NCBI GenBank assembly: GCA_964019135.1
Contig: OZ025250.1
Span: 49,011,174-49,075,173 of the forward strand
DNA: 64,000 bases
Source of the DNA: Arenicola marina
Lineage: Eukaryota; Annelida; Polychaeta; Arenicolidae
Direction of reading: 5' to 3'
The position numbers and the translations under genes are program-made. The notes under the pieces are model-generated. The model worked only from the letters and a program-made list of their open reading frames with translations, was not told where the DNA came from and did not search any database. Shown piece after piece: positions 45,870 to 58,029 of this stretch. The first letter of the stretch is position 1, and every line of letters begins with the position of its first letter.

Positions 45870-46240
45870 TTACATGGTCTAGCGGCCGCAGAGCGGACCG
45901 GAGGGTCAAGGCTTGCTTTTCACGTTACAGGTAGTCTTGTTTGCATACAGTGTAATGTTAGCCCAACAGTGACCAATAAGATATCCGAAAATATATCACA
46001 TGACCTCGTATGCTTATATATGCACATGAATTAAGGAGTACTACTGTGTAATGTCGAAAGAAAGGTGCCCTTGCCAACACTGGTCTATACTGTGTTCGAT
46101 GTGTCACCGACCCCAAGGGAAGCGGACGTGTAAACCTTGGGACAGTGGAGCGGCCCACATAATAACCGTATACATGGTCTATATTGGTGTCGCTTTATAA
46201 TCATTATATATAGGACATAACGTTGGTCGGTTTTACTCAC

Positions 46241-46299
46241 CGTGTTCCCCTGGGGCTGGCGAGACAGAACTTCCCACGTTCATTCGGCTGAACGTCAGG
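46241..46299 (-). CDS. protein kinase gene, exon 3
   Basis: Textbook boundaries: acceptor TTTTTTCACAG and donor ACACG|GTGAGT. It completes the codon left by exon 2 (AA plus C gives Asn) and reads LTFSRMNVGSSVSPAPGEH, leaving one G that exon 4 completes. Only this frame of the three fits both neighbours. Confidence 0.6.
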
Positions 46300-46373
46300 C
46301 TGTGAAAAAACAAAAGCTGTTACAAATAGTGATGACATTTATACTATGGCTGTGCTATAACACCACAAAATCC

Positions 46374-48250
46374 ACTCCTACCTACCCCGACCCGGACTAC
46401 TCAGACCTACCCCGACCCGGACCACTCAGACCTACCCTGATCCGGACCACTCCGACCTACACCGACCCGGACCACTACGACCTACCCCGACCACTAAAAC
46501 CTACCCCGACCACTAAGACCTAACCCGACCACTCCAACCTAGCCCGACCAGGACCACTCCGACCTACCCCGACCCGGAGTACTCCGACCTACCCCGACCC
46601 GGACCACTCCGGGCTACCCCGACCCTGACCACTCCGACCTACCCCTACCAGGACCACTCAAGACCTATCCCGACCCGGACCACTCAAGACCTATCCCGAC
46701 CCGGACTACTCAGACCTACCCCGACCCGGACCACTCAGACCTACCCTGATCCGGACCACTCCGACCTACACCGACCCGGACCACTACGACCTACCCCGAC
46801 CACTAAAACCTATCCCGACCACTAAGACCTACCCCGACCACTCCAACCTAGCCCGACCAGGACCACTCCGACCTTCCCCTACCCGGACCACTCCCACCTA
46901 CCCCGACCACTCCAACCTAGCCCGATCAGGACCACTCCGACCTACCCCGACCCGGAGTACTCCGACCTACCCCGACCCGGACCACTCCGGGCTACCCCGA
47001 CCCTGACCACTCCGACCTACCCCTACCAGGACCACTCAAGACCTATCCCGACCCGGACCACTCAAGACCTATCCCGACCCGGACCACTCCGACCAACCCC
47101 GACCCGGGCCACTCCGACCTACGACGACCCGGACCACTCAGACCTACCCCGACCCGGACCACTCCGACCTACCCCGACCCTGTCCACTCCGACCTACCCC
47201 AACCCGGACCACTCCGACCTACCCCGATCCGGACCACTCAGACCTACCCCGACCCGGACCACTCAGACCTACCCCGACCCGGACCACTCCGACCTACCCC
47301 TACCAGGACCACTCAAGACCTATCCCGACCCGGACTACTCCGACCTACCCCGACCCGGACCACTCAGACCTACCCCGACCCGGACCACTCCGACCTACCC
47401 CGACCCGGAGCACTCAGACCTACCCCGACCTCTCTGACTTACCCCGACCCAGACCACTCGGAGCACTCCGACCTACCTAGAACCGGACCCCTCCGACATT
47501 CCCCCGACCCGGACCACTCCGGGCTACCCCTACCAGGACCACTCAAGACCTATCCCGACCCGGACTACTCCGACCTACCTCAAACCTGACCACTACGACC
47601 TACCCGACCACTCCAACCTAGCCCGACCAGGACCACTCCGACCTACCCCGACCCGGACCACTCCGACCTACCCCGACCCGGACCACTCCGACCTACCCCG
47701 AGCCGGACCACTCCGACCTACCCCGACCCGGACCACTCAGACCTACCCAGACCCGGACCACTCAGACTCGGACCACTCCGACCTACCTCAAACCTGACCA
47801 CTACGACCTACCCCGACCACTCCAACCTAGCCCGACCAGGACCACTCCGACCTACCCCAACCACTCCAACCCACCCCGACCACTCCAACCAGACTTACCT
47901 CGGACCACCTCGACCTACCCCGACCCGGACCAGCCCGACCTATACCGACCCGGACCACTCCGACCTACCCCGACCCGGACCTCTCCGACCTACCCCGACC
48001 CGGACCAGCCCGACCTATCCCGACCCGGACCACTCCGACCTACCCCGACCCGGACCACTCCGACCTACCCCGACCCGGACCACTCCGACCTACCCCTACC
48101 CGGACCAGCCCGACCTATCCCGACCCGGACCACTCTGACCTACCCCGACCTGGACCACTCTGACCTACCCCGACTTGGACCACTCCGACCAACCCCGACC
48201 CGGACCACTCCGACCTACCCAGACCTTAACCACCCCGACGTACTCCCTAC
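46374..48250. repeat. intronic 25-bp minisatellite, about 75 copies
   Basis: Unit CCGACCTACCCCGACCCGGA plus CCACT, with drifted variants. A block near 46430-46545 recurs at about 46740-46855 (roughly 310 bp apart), marked by CTGATCCGGACC and CCACTAAAACC. The whole array lies between kinase exons 2 and 3. Confidence 0.95.
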
Positions 48251-48282
48251 CCTAACCCCGGAAGAAAATTGATTGTCCTTAC

Positions 48283-49108
48283 TTGACTAGCATCCCTTGG
48301 ACCACATCGATCACAGGCCTTTCTGCCGGATTAAACCGGCAACATAATTTGTGGACGTCGCCTAGACCTGTGTCCTCCGGCAGGTGCTTGTACTTGTTGG
48401 AACCCCGGGGTAATATATTGGCCGTCATTGCCGTCAACACATTGTCAAGACTATTCTGATCTTTCAGTTCTCTTTTCCAGGGAAACTCATAATCAGGCGA
48501 GAGTAGGCAAAATACGATCATGCCGTAACACCAAATGTCCACGAACTTCAAAGCTGTGATGTCTGCCGATGTCAGGGTTTCCAGGAGCTGTTCTGGTGCG
48601 AAGAATACCCTTGTTCCCCGTTGTACACGCTCAGTTACACTGTGCAGAAGAGACGCGGTTTGGAGGTGTCTTGCCCTGGCTTCACCGAAGTCTGCGAGCT
48701 TGAAGATAACTAAATCCCCGGAATTCGTGACCAACACGTTAGCCGGTTTGAGATCTCTGTGGCATATGTCTTTGTGGTGAAGGAAAGCCAAACCCATGGC
48801 AATGTCCAATGCTGCTTTACGCAGCACCCCACGCTTCACCCCAACTTCTTCAACAAGGTCTGCTTCTGCCAGAACACTCAACAGCTCCGCCAGTGTGCTG
48901 CCTTCTCGAGAACCCTCCGTCTCAGGAATCTTCATTTCGTCGAGATTAAACTCCAGAAATTCCAAAACTAGACTGAAAGGTTCGAGACACACTCCCCGAA
49001 CGCACACAATATTGGGGTGGCTTGTCTTACTGAGCAGCTTAATTTCTTTAGAAAACAGCTGGACTGCATCGTCATCCAGCACCCGCTTGATCACGACTCT
49101 GGAATTAT
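48283..49108 (-). CDS. Ser/Thr protein kinase domain, exon 2
   Basis: Acceptor TTTTATATTCAG precedes 49108. The exon carries nearly all of a protein kinase domain: the ATP-binding Lys in VVIKRV, the helix-C Glu in FSKEIKLL, HRDLKPANVLV (catalytic Asp, and Lys typical of Ser/Thr kinases), ADFGEAR (metal-binding DFG), FFAPEQL (activation-segment end), DIWCYGMIVFCLL and a final RPVIDVVQGML. All key residues are present, so it should be an active enzyme that transfers phosphate from ATP to Ser/Thr. The domain resembles the tyrosine-kinase-like (TKL) group, a loose inference. A TAA (48279) directly after CAA|GTAAGG would end the protein, but that donor joins exon 3 in phase, so I prefer splicing. 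Confidence 0.85.
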
Positions 49109-49627
49109 CTGAATATAAAATATATTACAAAATACGTTATATAATCACACAGATCATGATAACATATCGTTGACATTGAAGTGAACTAAACCCAAAGCAT
49201 GTGCCATATTGGGATATGTTCTTGGAGCTAAGCGAAAGCTTATTTGTAATGCGGCCAGACGCGTTACATGTGGATACGGGGCGGGCGTCTCATCGGGAGG
49301 CCACACTATTGCTTATAAGGAATCTCAAGCATTGTTGTGTCTGCTGCTAAAATAAAAGACTTAAAATAAACCGTATGACATTTTTGGGTGATAAAGGAAG
49401 GGTAATAAATGAAGTTGCGGCTGAGGGGTGGGGAGAATGTGCGCTTCCGATAAAAATAAACTAGAATATTCTCCGACCCGACCGGACTGTAAAATATCAA
49501 TGGAGTCACGTTCTGATTATTGCAAGTATAATCCACAGTTGTCATAAGTAAGATGTGCAGAATGAGAAAATATGCAATAAATCGTTGAACTGTCAGAACT
49601 GCATTATGCATTCCACATGGTGAGACA

Positions 49628-49887
49628 AGGGCCCGCCCGATAGCTCAGTGGGCTAGAGCGCTCACATTGAGTGCTCTGATCACCCGAGAGCCTAACGGCA
49701 CGTGGATCGATGGTTCGAGCCCCGCTGTGGCCATGTCTGTGTGGTCGCAGGATGAAGATCCCATGTCCTTCTTCGGAAGGAGTAGGGGGTTACCCCCGGG
49801 GACATGGCTCTACTCTCCATTCCTTCTCCTATTGACGCGATATGACCAAAAAGTGGTTAAAGCGTCCTGAATATACAACCAACCAAT
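49628..49887 (+). mobile_element. SINE family A, complete copy with target-site duplication
   Basis: It opens with GCCCGCCCGATAGCTCAGTG; A box TAGCTCAGTGGGCTAGAGCG and B box GATGGTTCGAGCCCC are tRNA-like. The body has GCAGGATGAAGATCCC and GGGGTTACCCCCGGGGACAT and ends ACAACCAACCAATC. The 12-bp CATGGTGAGACA flanks it at 49616-49627 and 49888-49899. It lies in the kinase intron, antisense to the gene. Confidence 0.9.
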
Positions 49888-49985
49888 CATGGTGAGACAC
49901 ACATCCATAATAGAGCCAAACCATGAGCCATGGGAAAACACGTTTAATATGATAATGGCTTTATATCCTGTAATCTAACACTCAC

Positions 49986-50112
49986 CAGCTTTCAGAGTAC
50001 CACTGAGGACTCTGCCAAACCCTCCTCTGGCTATCTCTCGACCTTCCTTTACATCTGATCGCGCCAGGATTTTGACGCCAGACGTCGCGAGCTCGTCTCT
50101 CAAGGCCTGCAT
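49986..50112 (-). CDS. Ser/Thr protein kinase, exon 1 of the domain
   Basis: Acceptor CATTGCGCCAG precedes 50112; donor AAAGCTG|GTGAGT ends at 49986. It reads MQALRDELATSGVKILARSD, then GREIARGGFGRVLSGTLKA. IARGGFGRVLSG is the glycine-rich ATP loop. The single base left over plus exon 2 gives KADNSRVVIK, placing the catalytic Lys at normal distance from the loop. The first codon is ATG, but with an acceptor just before it this is probably an internal exon. Confidence 0.8.
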
Positions 50113-50206
50113 CTGGCGCAATGAAAGGAAAAACTCATTGAAACATATCATCACATAACATATCATCACATAACATATTACAACATAAAATACAAGTCCA
50201 AGGCAC

Positions 50207-52507
50207 TGGGCTGACGGTCGGTGTGACGGCCGTACTGGGCTGACGGTCGGTGTGACGGCCGCACTAGGCTGACGGTCGGGTCGGTGTGACAGTCGCACTG
50301 GGTTGACGGTCGGGTCGGTGTGACAGCCGCCCTGGACTGACGGTCGGTGTGACGGCCGCACTGGACTGACGGTCGATGTGACGGCCGCACTGGGCTGACG
50401 GTCGGTGTGACGGCCGCACTGGTCTAACGGTCGGTGTGACGGCCGAACTGGGTTGACGGTCGGCGTGACGGCCGCACTGGGCTGACGGTCGGCGTGACGG
50501 CCGCACTGGGCTGACGGTCGGTGTGCCGGCGGCACTGGGCTGACCGTCGGCGTGACGGCCGCAATGGGCTGACGGTCGGTGTGAAGGCCGCACTGGGCTG
50601 ACGGTCGGTGTGACGGCCGCACTGGTCTAACGGTCGGTGTGACGGCCGCACTGGGTTGACGGTCGGTGTGACGGCCGCACTGAGCTACGGTCGGTGTGAC
50701 GGCCGCACTGGGTTGACGGTCGGTGTGACGGCCGCACTGGGTTGACGGTCGGTGTGACGGCCGCACCGGGCTGACGGTCGGTGTGAAGGCCGCACTGGGC
50801 TGACGATCAGTGTGACGGCCGCACTGGGCTGACGGTCAGTGTGACGGCCGCACTGGGCTGACGGTCGTTGTGACGGCCGCACTGGGCTGACGGTCGGCGT
50901 GACGGCCGCACTGGGCTGACGGTCGGTGTGACGGCCGCACTAGGCTGACGGTCGGTGTGACGGCCGCACTGGGCTGACGGTCGGTGTGACGGCCGCACTG
51001 GGTTGACGGTCGGTGTGACGGCCGCACTGGGCTGACGGTCGGTGTGACGGCCGCACTGGGCTGACGGTCGGTGTGACGGCCGCACTGGGCTGACGGTCGG
51101 TGTGACGGCCGCACTGGGTTGACGTTCGGTGTGACGGCCGCACTGGGCTGACCGTCGGTGTGACGGCCGCACTGGGTTGACGGTCGGTGTGACGGCCGCA
51201 CTGGGCTGACGGTCGGTGTGACGGCCGCACTGGGCTGACGGTCAGTGTGACGGCCGCACTGGGCTGACGGTCGTTGTGACGGCCGCACTGGGCTGACGGT
51301 CGGTGTGACGGCCGCACTGGTCTAACGGTCGGTGTGACGGCCGCACTGGGTTGACGGTCGGTGTGACGGCCGCACTGAGCTACGGTCGGTGTGACGGCCG
51401 CACTGGGTTGACGGTCGGTGTGACGGCCGCACTGGGTTGACGGTCGGTGTGACGGCCGCACCGGGCTGACGGTCGGTGTGAAGGCCGCACTGGGCTGACG
51501 ATCAGTGTGACGGCCGCACTGGGCTGACGGTCAGTGTGACGGCCGCACTGGGCTGACGGTCGTTGTGACGGCCGCACTGGGCTGACGGTCGGTGTGACGG
51601 CCGCACTGGGCTGACGGTCGGTGTGACGGCCGCACTAGGCTGACGGTCGGTGTGACGGCCGCACTGGGCTGACGGTCGGTGTGACGGCCGCACTGGGTTG
51701 ACGGTCGGTGTGACGGCCGCACTGGGCTGACGGTCGGTGTGACGGCCGCACTGGGCTGACGGTCGGTGTGACGGCCGCCCTGGGCTGACGGTCGGTGTGA
51801 CGGCCGCACTGGGTTGACGTTCGGTGTGACGGCCGCACTGGGCTGACCGTCGGTGTGACGGCCGCACTGGGTTGACGGTCGGTGTGACGGCCGCACTGGG
51901 CTGACGGTCGGTGTGACGGCCGCACTGGGCTGACGGTCGGTGTGACGGCCGCACTGGGCTGACGGTCGGTGTGACGGCCGCACTGGGCTGACGGTCGGTG
52001 TGATGGCCACACTGGGTTGACGGTCGGTATGACGACCGCACTGGATTGACGGTCGGTGTGACGACCGCACTGGGCTGACGGTCGGTGTGACGGACGCACT
52101 GGGCTGACGGTCGGTGGGACGGCCGCACTGGGCTGACGGTTGGTGTGACGGCCGCACTGGGCTGACAGTCGGTGTGACGGCCGCACTGGGCTGACGGTCG
52201 GTGGGACGGCCGCACTGGGCTGACGGTTGGTGTGACGGCCGCACTGGGCTGACGGTCGGGTCGGTGTGACGGCCGCACTGGGCTGACGGTCGGTGTGACG
52301 GCCGCACTGGGCTGACTGTCAGTGTGACGGCCGCACTGGGCTGACGGTCGGGTCGGTGTGACGGCCGCACGAGGCTGACGGTTGGTGTGACGGCCGCACT
52401 GGGCTGACGGTCGGGTCGGTGTGACGGCCGCACTGGGCTGACGGTTGGTGTGACGGCCGCACTGGGCTGACGGTCGGATCGGCGTGACGGCCGCACTGGG
52501 CTGACGT
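50207..52507. repeat. 29-bp minisatellite, about 79 copies
   Basis: Unit CTGACGGTCGGTGTGACGGC plus CGCACTGGG. Some units carry an extra GGGTC duplication (CGGTCGGGTCGG). A segment marked by a unit lacking one base (GAGCTACGG, about 50681 and 51376) and by GACGATCAGTG (50801, 51497) is repeated at about 695 bp, i.e. 24 units. It is immediately 5' of kinase exon 1 on the transcribed strand, so probably intronic. Confidence 0.95.
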
Positions 52508-52607
52508 CAAGTAGACGTCGCATACGGAAACATATATTTGGGAGTTTCGTTGCAGTCGATCTGATGTGTATGGGCCATCAAATGCACATCACTGTATGGC
52601 AACCTAC

Positions 52608-52681
52608 CTTGAGTTAGTCAATTCCGAATCGTGTTTGATTCCAGCGCGTCCAACCAACTTGTTCCGCGCCCGGTCGCCAGC
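52608..52681 (-). CDS. candidate exon upstream of kinase
   Basis: Acceptor GCGACATTCACAG, donor CTCAAG|GTAGGT. Only one frame is open: AGDRARNKLVGRAGIKHDSE, then LTNS. It leaves two bases, which does not join the kinase exon at 50112 in frame unless another exon or a different acceptor is used. The splice sites are good; membership in the kinase gene is unproven. Confidence 0.3.
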
Positions 52682-53261
52682 CTGTGAATGTCGCGGGTAG
52701 GTCAGGTGACGTATATATAGCAAGCGTCACCTGGTTGGAGATCACCGCATAGCAGATCACCCAATCATATATCAGATAATCCCCGCCAAGTGTCAATGGT
52801 GTCCTCGAGAAGGCTTGAGGATCCCTCACTGATACGGAGTAAATTAACGTTATCAGATCGCAGAATGTTTTGGTGTGTTGTCTTCAGGGTGGAGTTCTCG
52901 GCGGCTCAGCCCTCGTGGTGACATGCATGGACATTACAGTCAATTGAAAAAAATAACCATAAAATGACTGGATTATTGGTTAATTTGACAATGCATATCC
53001 TGCAGCGTGATGTCCAGTAGATATCGCCAGTTTGTTAAAGAGCCGTAGTATATAGTAGTGAACGTTGCGAGTGACGAAAGACTTTAATCGCCATCACTAA
53101 AACACCCTAGCAAGTCGAGAAACAAATATGGAGTCTACACCTCTGGTATTTCCAATATCGAAACTTATTGCTCATGTATGATTTGTTGGCATGCGTCCGT
53201 CAGTGTACGACAGACCCGTGTGGCGCTTTCTAGAAAGAACAAAATTATAAGTGAATTGGAG
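52682..53261. other. unassigned DNA between arrays
   Basis: Another acceptor-like site (TTTGTTCTTTCTAG, minus strand, exon side from 53230) opens a frame of about 20 codons, too short to call. Nothing else was seen. Confidence 0.3.
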
Positions 53262-56200
53262 TGCCAGGAGTGGGCAAGGAGGGAGTGGGAGTGGGAGTGC
53301 CAGGAGCGAATGAAGATGGAATGGTAGTGCCAAGAAAGCATAAGAAGGAAATGGGGGTGCCAGGAGAGAATAAGATTTGAATGGGAGTGCCGGGAGATGA
53401 TGAGAAGGAATTGAGAGTGCCAGAAGAGGGTAAGGAGGGAGTGGGAGTGCCAGTCGAGGTTAAGGACGGAGAGGGAGTGCCCGGAGAGGGTAAGGACGGA
53501 GTGGGAGTGCCAGGAGAGGGTAAGGACGGATTGGGAGTGCCAGGAGAGGGTAAGGACGGAGTGGGAGTGCCAGGAGAGGGTAAGGACGGAGTGGGAGTGC
53601 CAGGAGAGGGTAAGGACAGAGTGGGAGTGCCAGGAGAGGGTAAGGACGGAGTAGGAATGCCAGGAGATGGTAAGGACAGACTGGGAGTGCCCGGAGAGGG
53701 TAAGGACGGAGTGGGAGTGCCAGTAGAGGTTAAGGACGGAGAGGGAGTGCCTGGAGAGGGTAAGGACGGAGTGGGAGTGCCCGGAGAGGGTAAGGACGGA
53801 GAGGGAGTGCCTGGAGAGGTTAAGGACGGAGTGGGAGTGCCTGGAGACGTTAGGACGGAGAAAAGAACCAGGAGAGGGTAAGGACAGAGTGAAAATGCCA
53901 GGAGAAGATAAGAACGGAGTGGGAGTGCCAGGAGAGGGTAAGGACGAAGTAGGAATGCCAGGAGATGGTAAGGACAGAGTGGGAGTGCCCGGAGAGGGTA
54001 AGGACGGAGAGGGAGTGCCAGGAGAGGGTATGGACGGAGTGGGAGTGCCAGGAGTGGGTAAGGACGGAGAGGGAGTGCCTGGAGAGGTTAACAACAGAGT
54101 GGGAGTGACTGGAGAGGTTAGGACGGAGAAAAGAACCAGGAGAGGGTAAGGACAGAGTAAAAATGCCAGGAGAGGGTAAGAACGGAGTGGGAGTGCCAGG
54201 AGAGGGTAAGGACGGAGTGGGAGTGCCAGGAGAGGGTAAGGACGGAGTGGGAGTGCCAGGAGAGGGTAAGGACGGAGTGGGAGTGCCAGGAGAGGGTAAG
54301 GACGGAGTGGGAGTGCCAGGAGAGGGTAAGGACGGAGTGGGAGTGCCAGGAGTGGGTAAGGACAGAGTGGGAGTGCCAGGAGAGGGTAAGGACGGAGTAG
54401 GAATGCCAGGAGATGGTAAGGACAGAGTGGGAGTGCCCGGAGAGGGTAAGGACGGAGAGGGAGTGCCTGGAGAGGTTAAGGACGGAGTGAGAGTGCCTGG
54501 AGACGTTAGGACGGAGAAAAGAACCAGGAGAGGGTAAGGACAGAGTGAAAATGCCAAGAGAGGGTAAGAACGGAGTGGGAGTGCCAGGAGAGGATAAGAA
54601 CGGAGTGGGAGTGCCAGGAGAGGGTAAGGACCAAGTAGGAATGCCAGGAGATGGTAAGGACAGAGTGGGAGTGCCCGGAGAGGGTAAGGACGGAGAGGGA
54701 GTGCCAGGAGAGGGTAAGGACGGAGTGGGAGTGCCAGGAGTGGGTAAGGACGGAGAGGGAGTGCCTGGAGAGGTTAAGGACGGAGTGGGAGTGCCTGGAG
54801 ACGTTAGGACGGAGAAAAGAACCAGGAGAGGGTAAGGACAGAGTGAAAATGCCAGGAGAAGATAAGAACGGAGTGGGAGTGCCAGGAGAGGGTAAGGACG
54901 AAGTAGGAATGCCAGGAGATGGTAAGGACAGAGTGGGAGTGCCCGGAGAGGGTAAGGACGGAGAGGGAGTGCCAGGAGAGGGTAAGGACGGAGTGGGAGT
55001 GCCAGGAGTGGGTAAGGACGGAGAGGGAGTGCCTGGAGAGGTTAAGAACAGAGTGGGAGTGACTGGAGAGGTTAGGACGGAGAAAAGAACCAGGAGAGGG
55101 TAAGGACAGAGTGAAAATGCCAGGAGAGGGTAAGAACGGAGTGGGAGTGCCAGGAGAGGGTAAGGACGGAGTGGGAGTGCCAGGAGAGGGTAAGGACGGA
55201 GTGGGAGTGCCAGGAGAGGGTAAGGACGGAGTGGGAGTGCCAGGAGAGGGTAAGGACAGAGTGGGAGTGCCAGGAGAGGGTAAGGACGGAGTAGGAACGC
55301 CAGGAGATGGTAAGGACAGAGTGGGAGTGCCCGGAGAGGGTAAGGACGGAGAGGGAGTGCCTGGAGAGGTTAAGGACGGAGTGGGAGTGCCTGGAGACGT
55401 TAGGACGGAGAAAAGAACCAGGAGAGGGTAAGGACAGAGTGAAAATGCCAAGAGAGGGTAAGAACGGAGTGGGAGTGCCAGGAGAGGATAAGAACGGAGT
55501 GGGAGTGCCAGGAGAGGGTAAGGACGAAGTAGGAATGCCAGGAGAGAATAAGAACGGAGAGGGAGTGCCAGGAGTGGGTAAGGACGGAGAGGGAGTGCCT
55601 GGAGAGGTTAAGAACAGAGTGGGAGTGACTGGAGAGGTTAGGACGGAGAAAAGAACCAGGAGAGGGTAAGGACAGAGTGAAAATGCCAGGAGAGGGTAAG
55701 AACGGAGTGGGAGTGCCAGGAGAGGGTAAGGACGGAGTGGGAGTGCCAGGAGAGGGTAAGGACGGAGTGGGAGTGCCAGGAGAGGGTAAGGACGGAGTGG
55801 GAGTGCCAGGAGGGGGTAAGGACGGAGAGGGAGTGCCAGGAGAGGGTAAGGACGGAGTGGGAGTGCCAGGAGAGAATAAGAACGGAGAGGGAGTGCCAGG
55901 AGAGGGTAAGGACGGAGAGGGAGTGCCAGGAGAGGGTAAGGACGGAGTGGGAGTGCCTGGAGAGGGTAAGGACGGAGAAAAAGAACCAGGAGGAGGGTAA
56001 GGACAGAGTGAAAATGCCAAGAGAGGGTAAGGACGGAGAGGGAGTGCCAGGAGAGGGTAAGGACGGTGTAGGAATGCCAGGAGAGGGTAAGGACGGAGTG
56101 GGAGTGCCAGGAGAGGGTAAGGACGGAGTGAGAATGCCAGGAGAGGGTAAGGACGGAGTGGGAGTGCCAGGAGAGGGTAAGGACGGAGTGAGAATGCCAG

Positions 56201-57475
56201 GAGAGGGTAAGGACGGAGTGGGAGTGCCAGGAGAGGGTAAGGACGGAGTGAGAATGCCAGGAGAGGGTAAGGACGGAGTGGGAGTGCCAGGAGAGGGTAA
56301 GGACGGAGTGAGAATGCCAGGAGAGGGTAAGGACGGAGAGGGAGTGCAGGAGAGGTTAAGGACGGAGTGGGAGTGCCTGGAGAGGGTAAGGACGGAGAAA
56401 AAGAACCAGGAGGAGGGTAAGGACTGAGTGAAAATGCCAAGAGAGGGTAAGGACGGAGAGGGAGTGCCAGGAGAGGGTAAGGACGGTGTAGGAATGCCAG
56501 GAGAGGGTAAGGACGGAGTGGGAGTGCCAGGAGAGGGTAAGGACGGAGTGAGAATGCCAGGAGAGGGTAAGGACGGAGTGGGAGTGCCAGGAGAGGGTAA
56601 GGACGGAGTGAGAATGCCAGGAGAGGGTAAGGACGGAGTGGGAGTGCCAGGAGAGGGTAAGGACGGAGTGAGAATGCCAGGAGAGGGTAAGGACGGAGTG
56701 GGAGTGCCAGGAGAGGGTAAGGACGGAGTGAGAATGCCAGGAGAGGGTAAGGACGGAGAGGGAGTGCAGGAGAGGTTAAGGACGGAGTGGGAGTGCCTGG
56801 AGAGGGTAAGGACGGAGAAAAAGAACCAGGAGGAGGGTAAGGACAGAGTGAAAATGCCAAGAGAGGGTAAGGACGGAGAGGGAGTGCCAGGAGAGGGTAA
56901 GGACGGTGTAGGAATGCCAGGAGAGGGTAAGGACGGAGTGGGAGTGCCAGGAGAGGGTAAGGACGGAGTGAGAATGCCAGGAGAGGGTAAGGACGGAGTG
57001 GGAGTGCCAGGAGAGGGTAAGGACGGAGTGAGAATGCCAGGAGAGGGTAAGGACGGAGTGGGAGTGCCAGGAATGGGTAAGGACGGAGTGGGAATGCCAA
57101 GAGAGGTTAAGGACGGAGTGGGAGTGCCAGGAGAGGGTAAGGACGGAGTGGGAGGGCCAGGAGAGGGTAACAACGGAGTGGGAGAGCCAGGAGAGGGTAA
57201 AGACGGAGAGGGAGTGCCAGGAGAGGGTAAGGACGGCGTGGGAGTGCCAGGAGAGGGTAAGGACGGAGTGGGAGTGCCAGGAGAGAGTAAGGACGGAGAG
57301 GGAGTGCCAGGAGAGGGTAAGGACGGAGTGGGAGTGCCAGGAGAGGGTAAGGACGGAGAGGGAGGGCCAGGAGAGAGTAAGGACGGAGTGGGAGTGCCAG
57401 GAGAGGGTAAGGACGCAGAGGGAGGGCCAGGAGAGAGTAAGGACGGAGTGGGAGTGCCAGGAGAGCATACGAACA
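53262..57475. repeat. 30-bp minisatellite, about 140 copies
   Basis: Unit GGAGTGGGAGTGCCAGGAGA plus GGGTAAGGAC. Frames on both strands are open because 30 is a multiple of three; the Gly-Pro-rich plus frame (GVPGEGKDGV) looks collagen-like but is not Gly-X-Y. Marker units with GAGAAAAGAACCAGG recur every roughly 240-420 bp. Three near-identical 420-bp blocks (14 units) start at 56008, 56428 and 56848. Confidence 0.95.
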
Positions 57476-57541
57476 GACTGGGAATGGGAACTCCGTCTGG
57501 AGTTTTTCTAGACGGGCGGACATGTTGTAACGACCACTTAC

Positions 57542-57600
57542 CTCACGATTGCCGGTTTCACCTGACTGGCGGACATTGACTGATCGACGGTCATTGCCAT
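57542..57600 (-). CDS. candidate first coding exon
   Basis: On the minus strand ATG at 57600 sits in a strong Kozak context (GACGCCATGG), and the frame MAMTVDQSMSASQVKPAIV runs into an excellent donor (GTGAG|GTAAGTGG). It could start the gene that includes the kinase, with the 30-bp array in its first intron. The two-base phase it leaves does not match the candidate exon at 52608, so this is a hypothesis. Confidence 0.3.
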
Positions 57601-58029
57601 GGCGTCCATTACCCCTTACATCCCACTCCACCCACTACATATACACTATCTTTAGAGTGGTCGCCGTCCCCATGGCAGTGTTGTGTTTGTTGACTCTCTC
57701 AGAGTGGCTCTTATGTATCGACCTATATGTGAGTATTCTTTAAACCCAAAACACGTATCCGTCCAGTTCCATAGATGTCTTTGGCTTCTTGCTTATCTGT
57801 AGTGCAGGGCATAACGATGGTAATTTATCATTACAGAAGTGTCTGTTTGTTAGCAACGTCGGTGACACCTTCAGCCTCGCCCTACTCTAAGCCTCTCAAC
57901 CTGTCCCTCATACAGATCCCCTTTGACCAGTCAGACCCCACACGCCGAGAGTCCTTAAAGCTATCAGTCCCAGGGATGTACAGACACGAGGGTCCACGAA
58001 ACGTCCCCTCTGTCATGATCATTAGGCTT
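57601..58029. other. unassigned DNA
   Basis: 57850-58030 has a plus-strand open stretch (SPYSKPLNLSLIQIPFDQSD and on) without recognised domain. If 57600 is a start codon, this would contain the promoter; I see no clear TATA box. Confidence 0.3.

Noticed and set aside
49975..50766. Kinase N-terminus extending into the 29-bp array (RPSHRPSAQCG repeats)
   Set aside because: A clear acceptor at 50113 separates the kinase exon from the array; the repeat frame is intronic.
53381..57579. Collagen-like GVPGEGKDG protein
   Set aside because: Not a Gly-X-Y pattern; frame openness follows from the 30-bp period, and opposite-strand frames are equally long.
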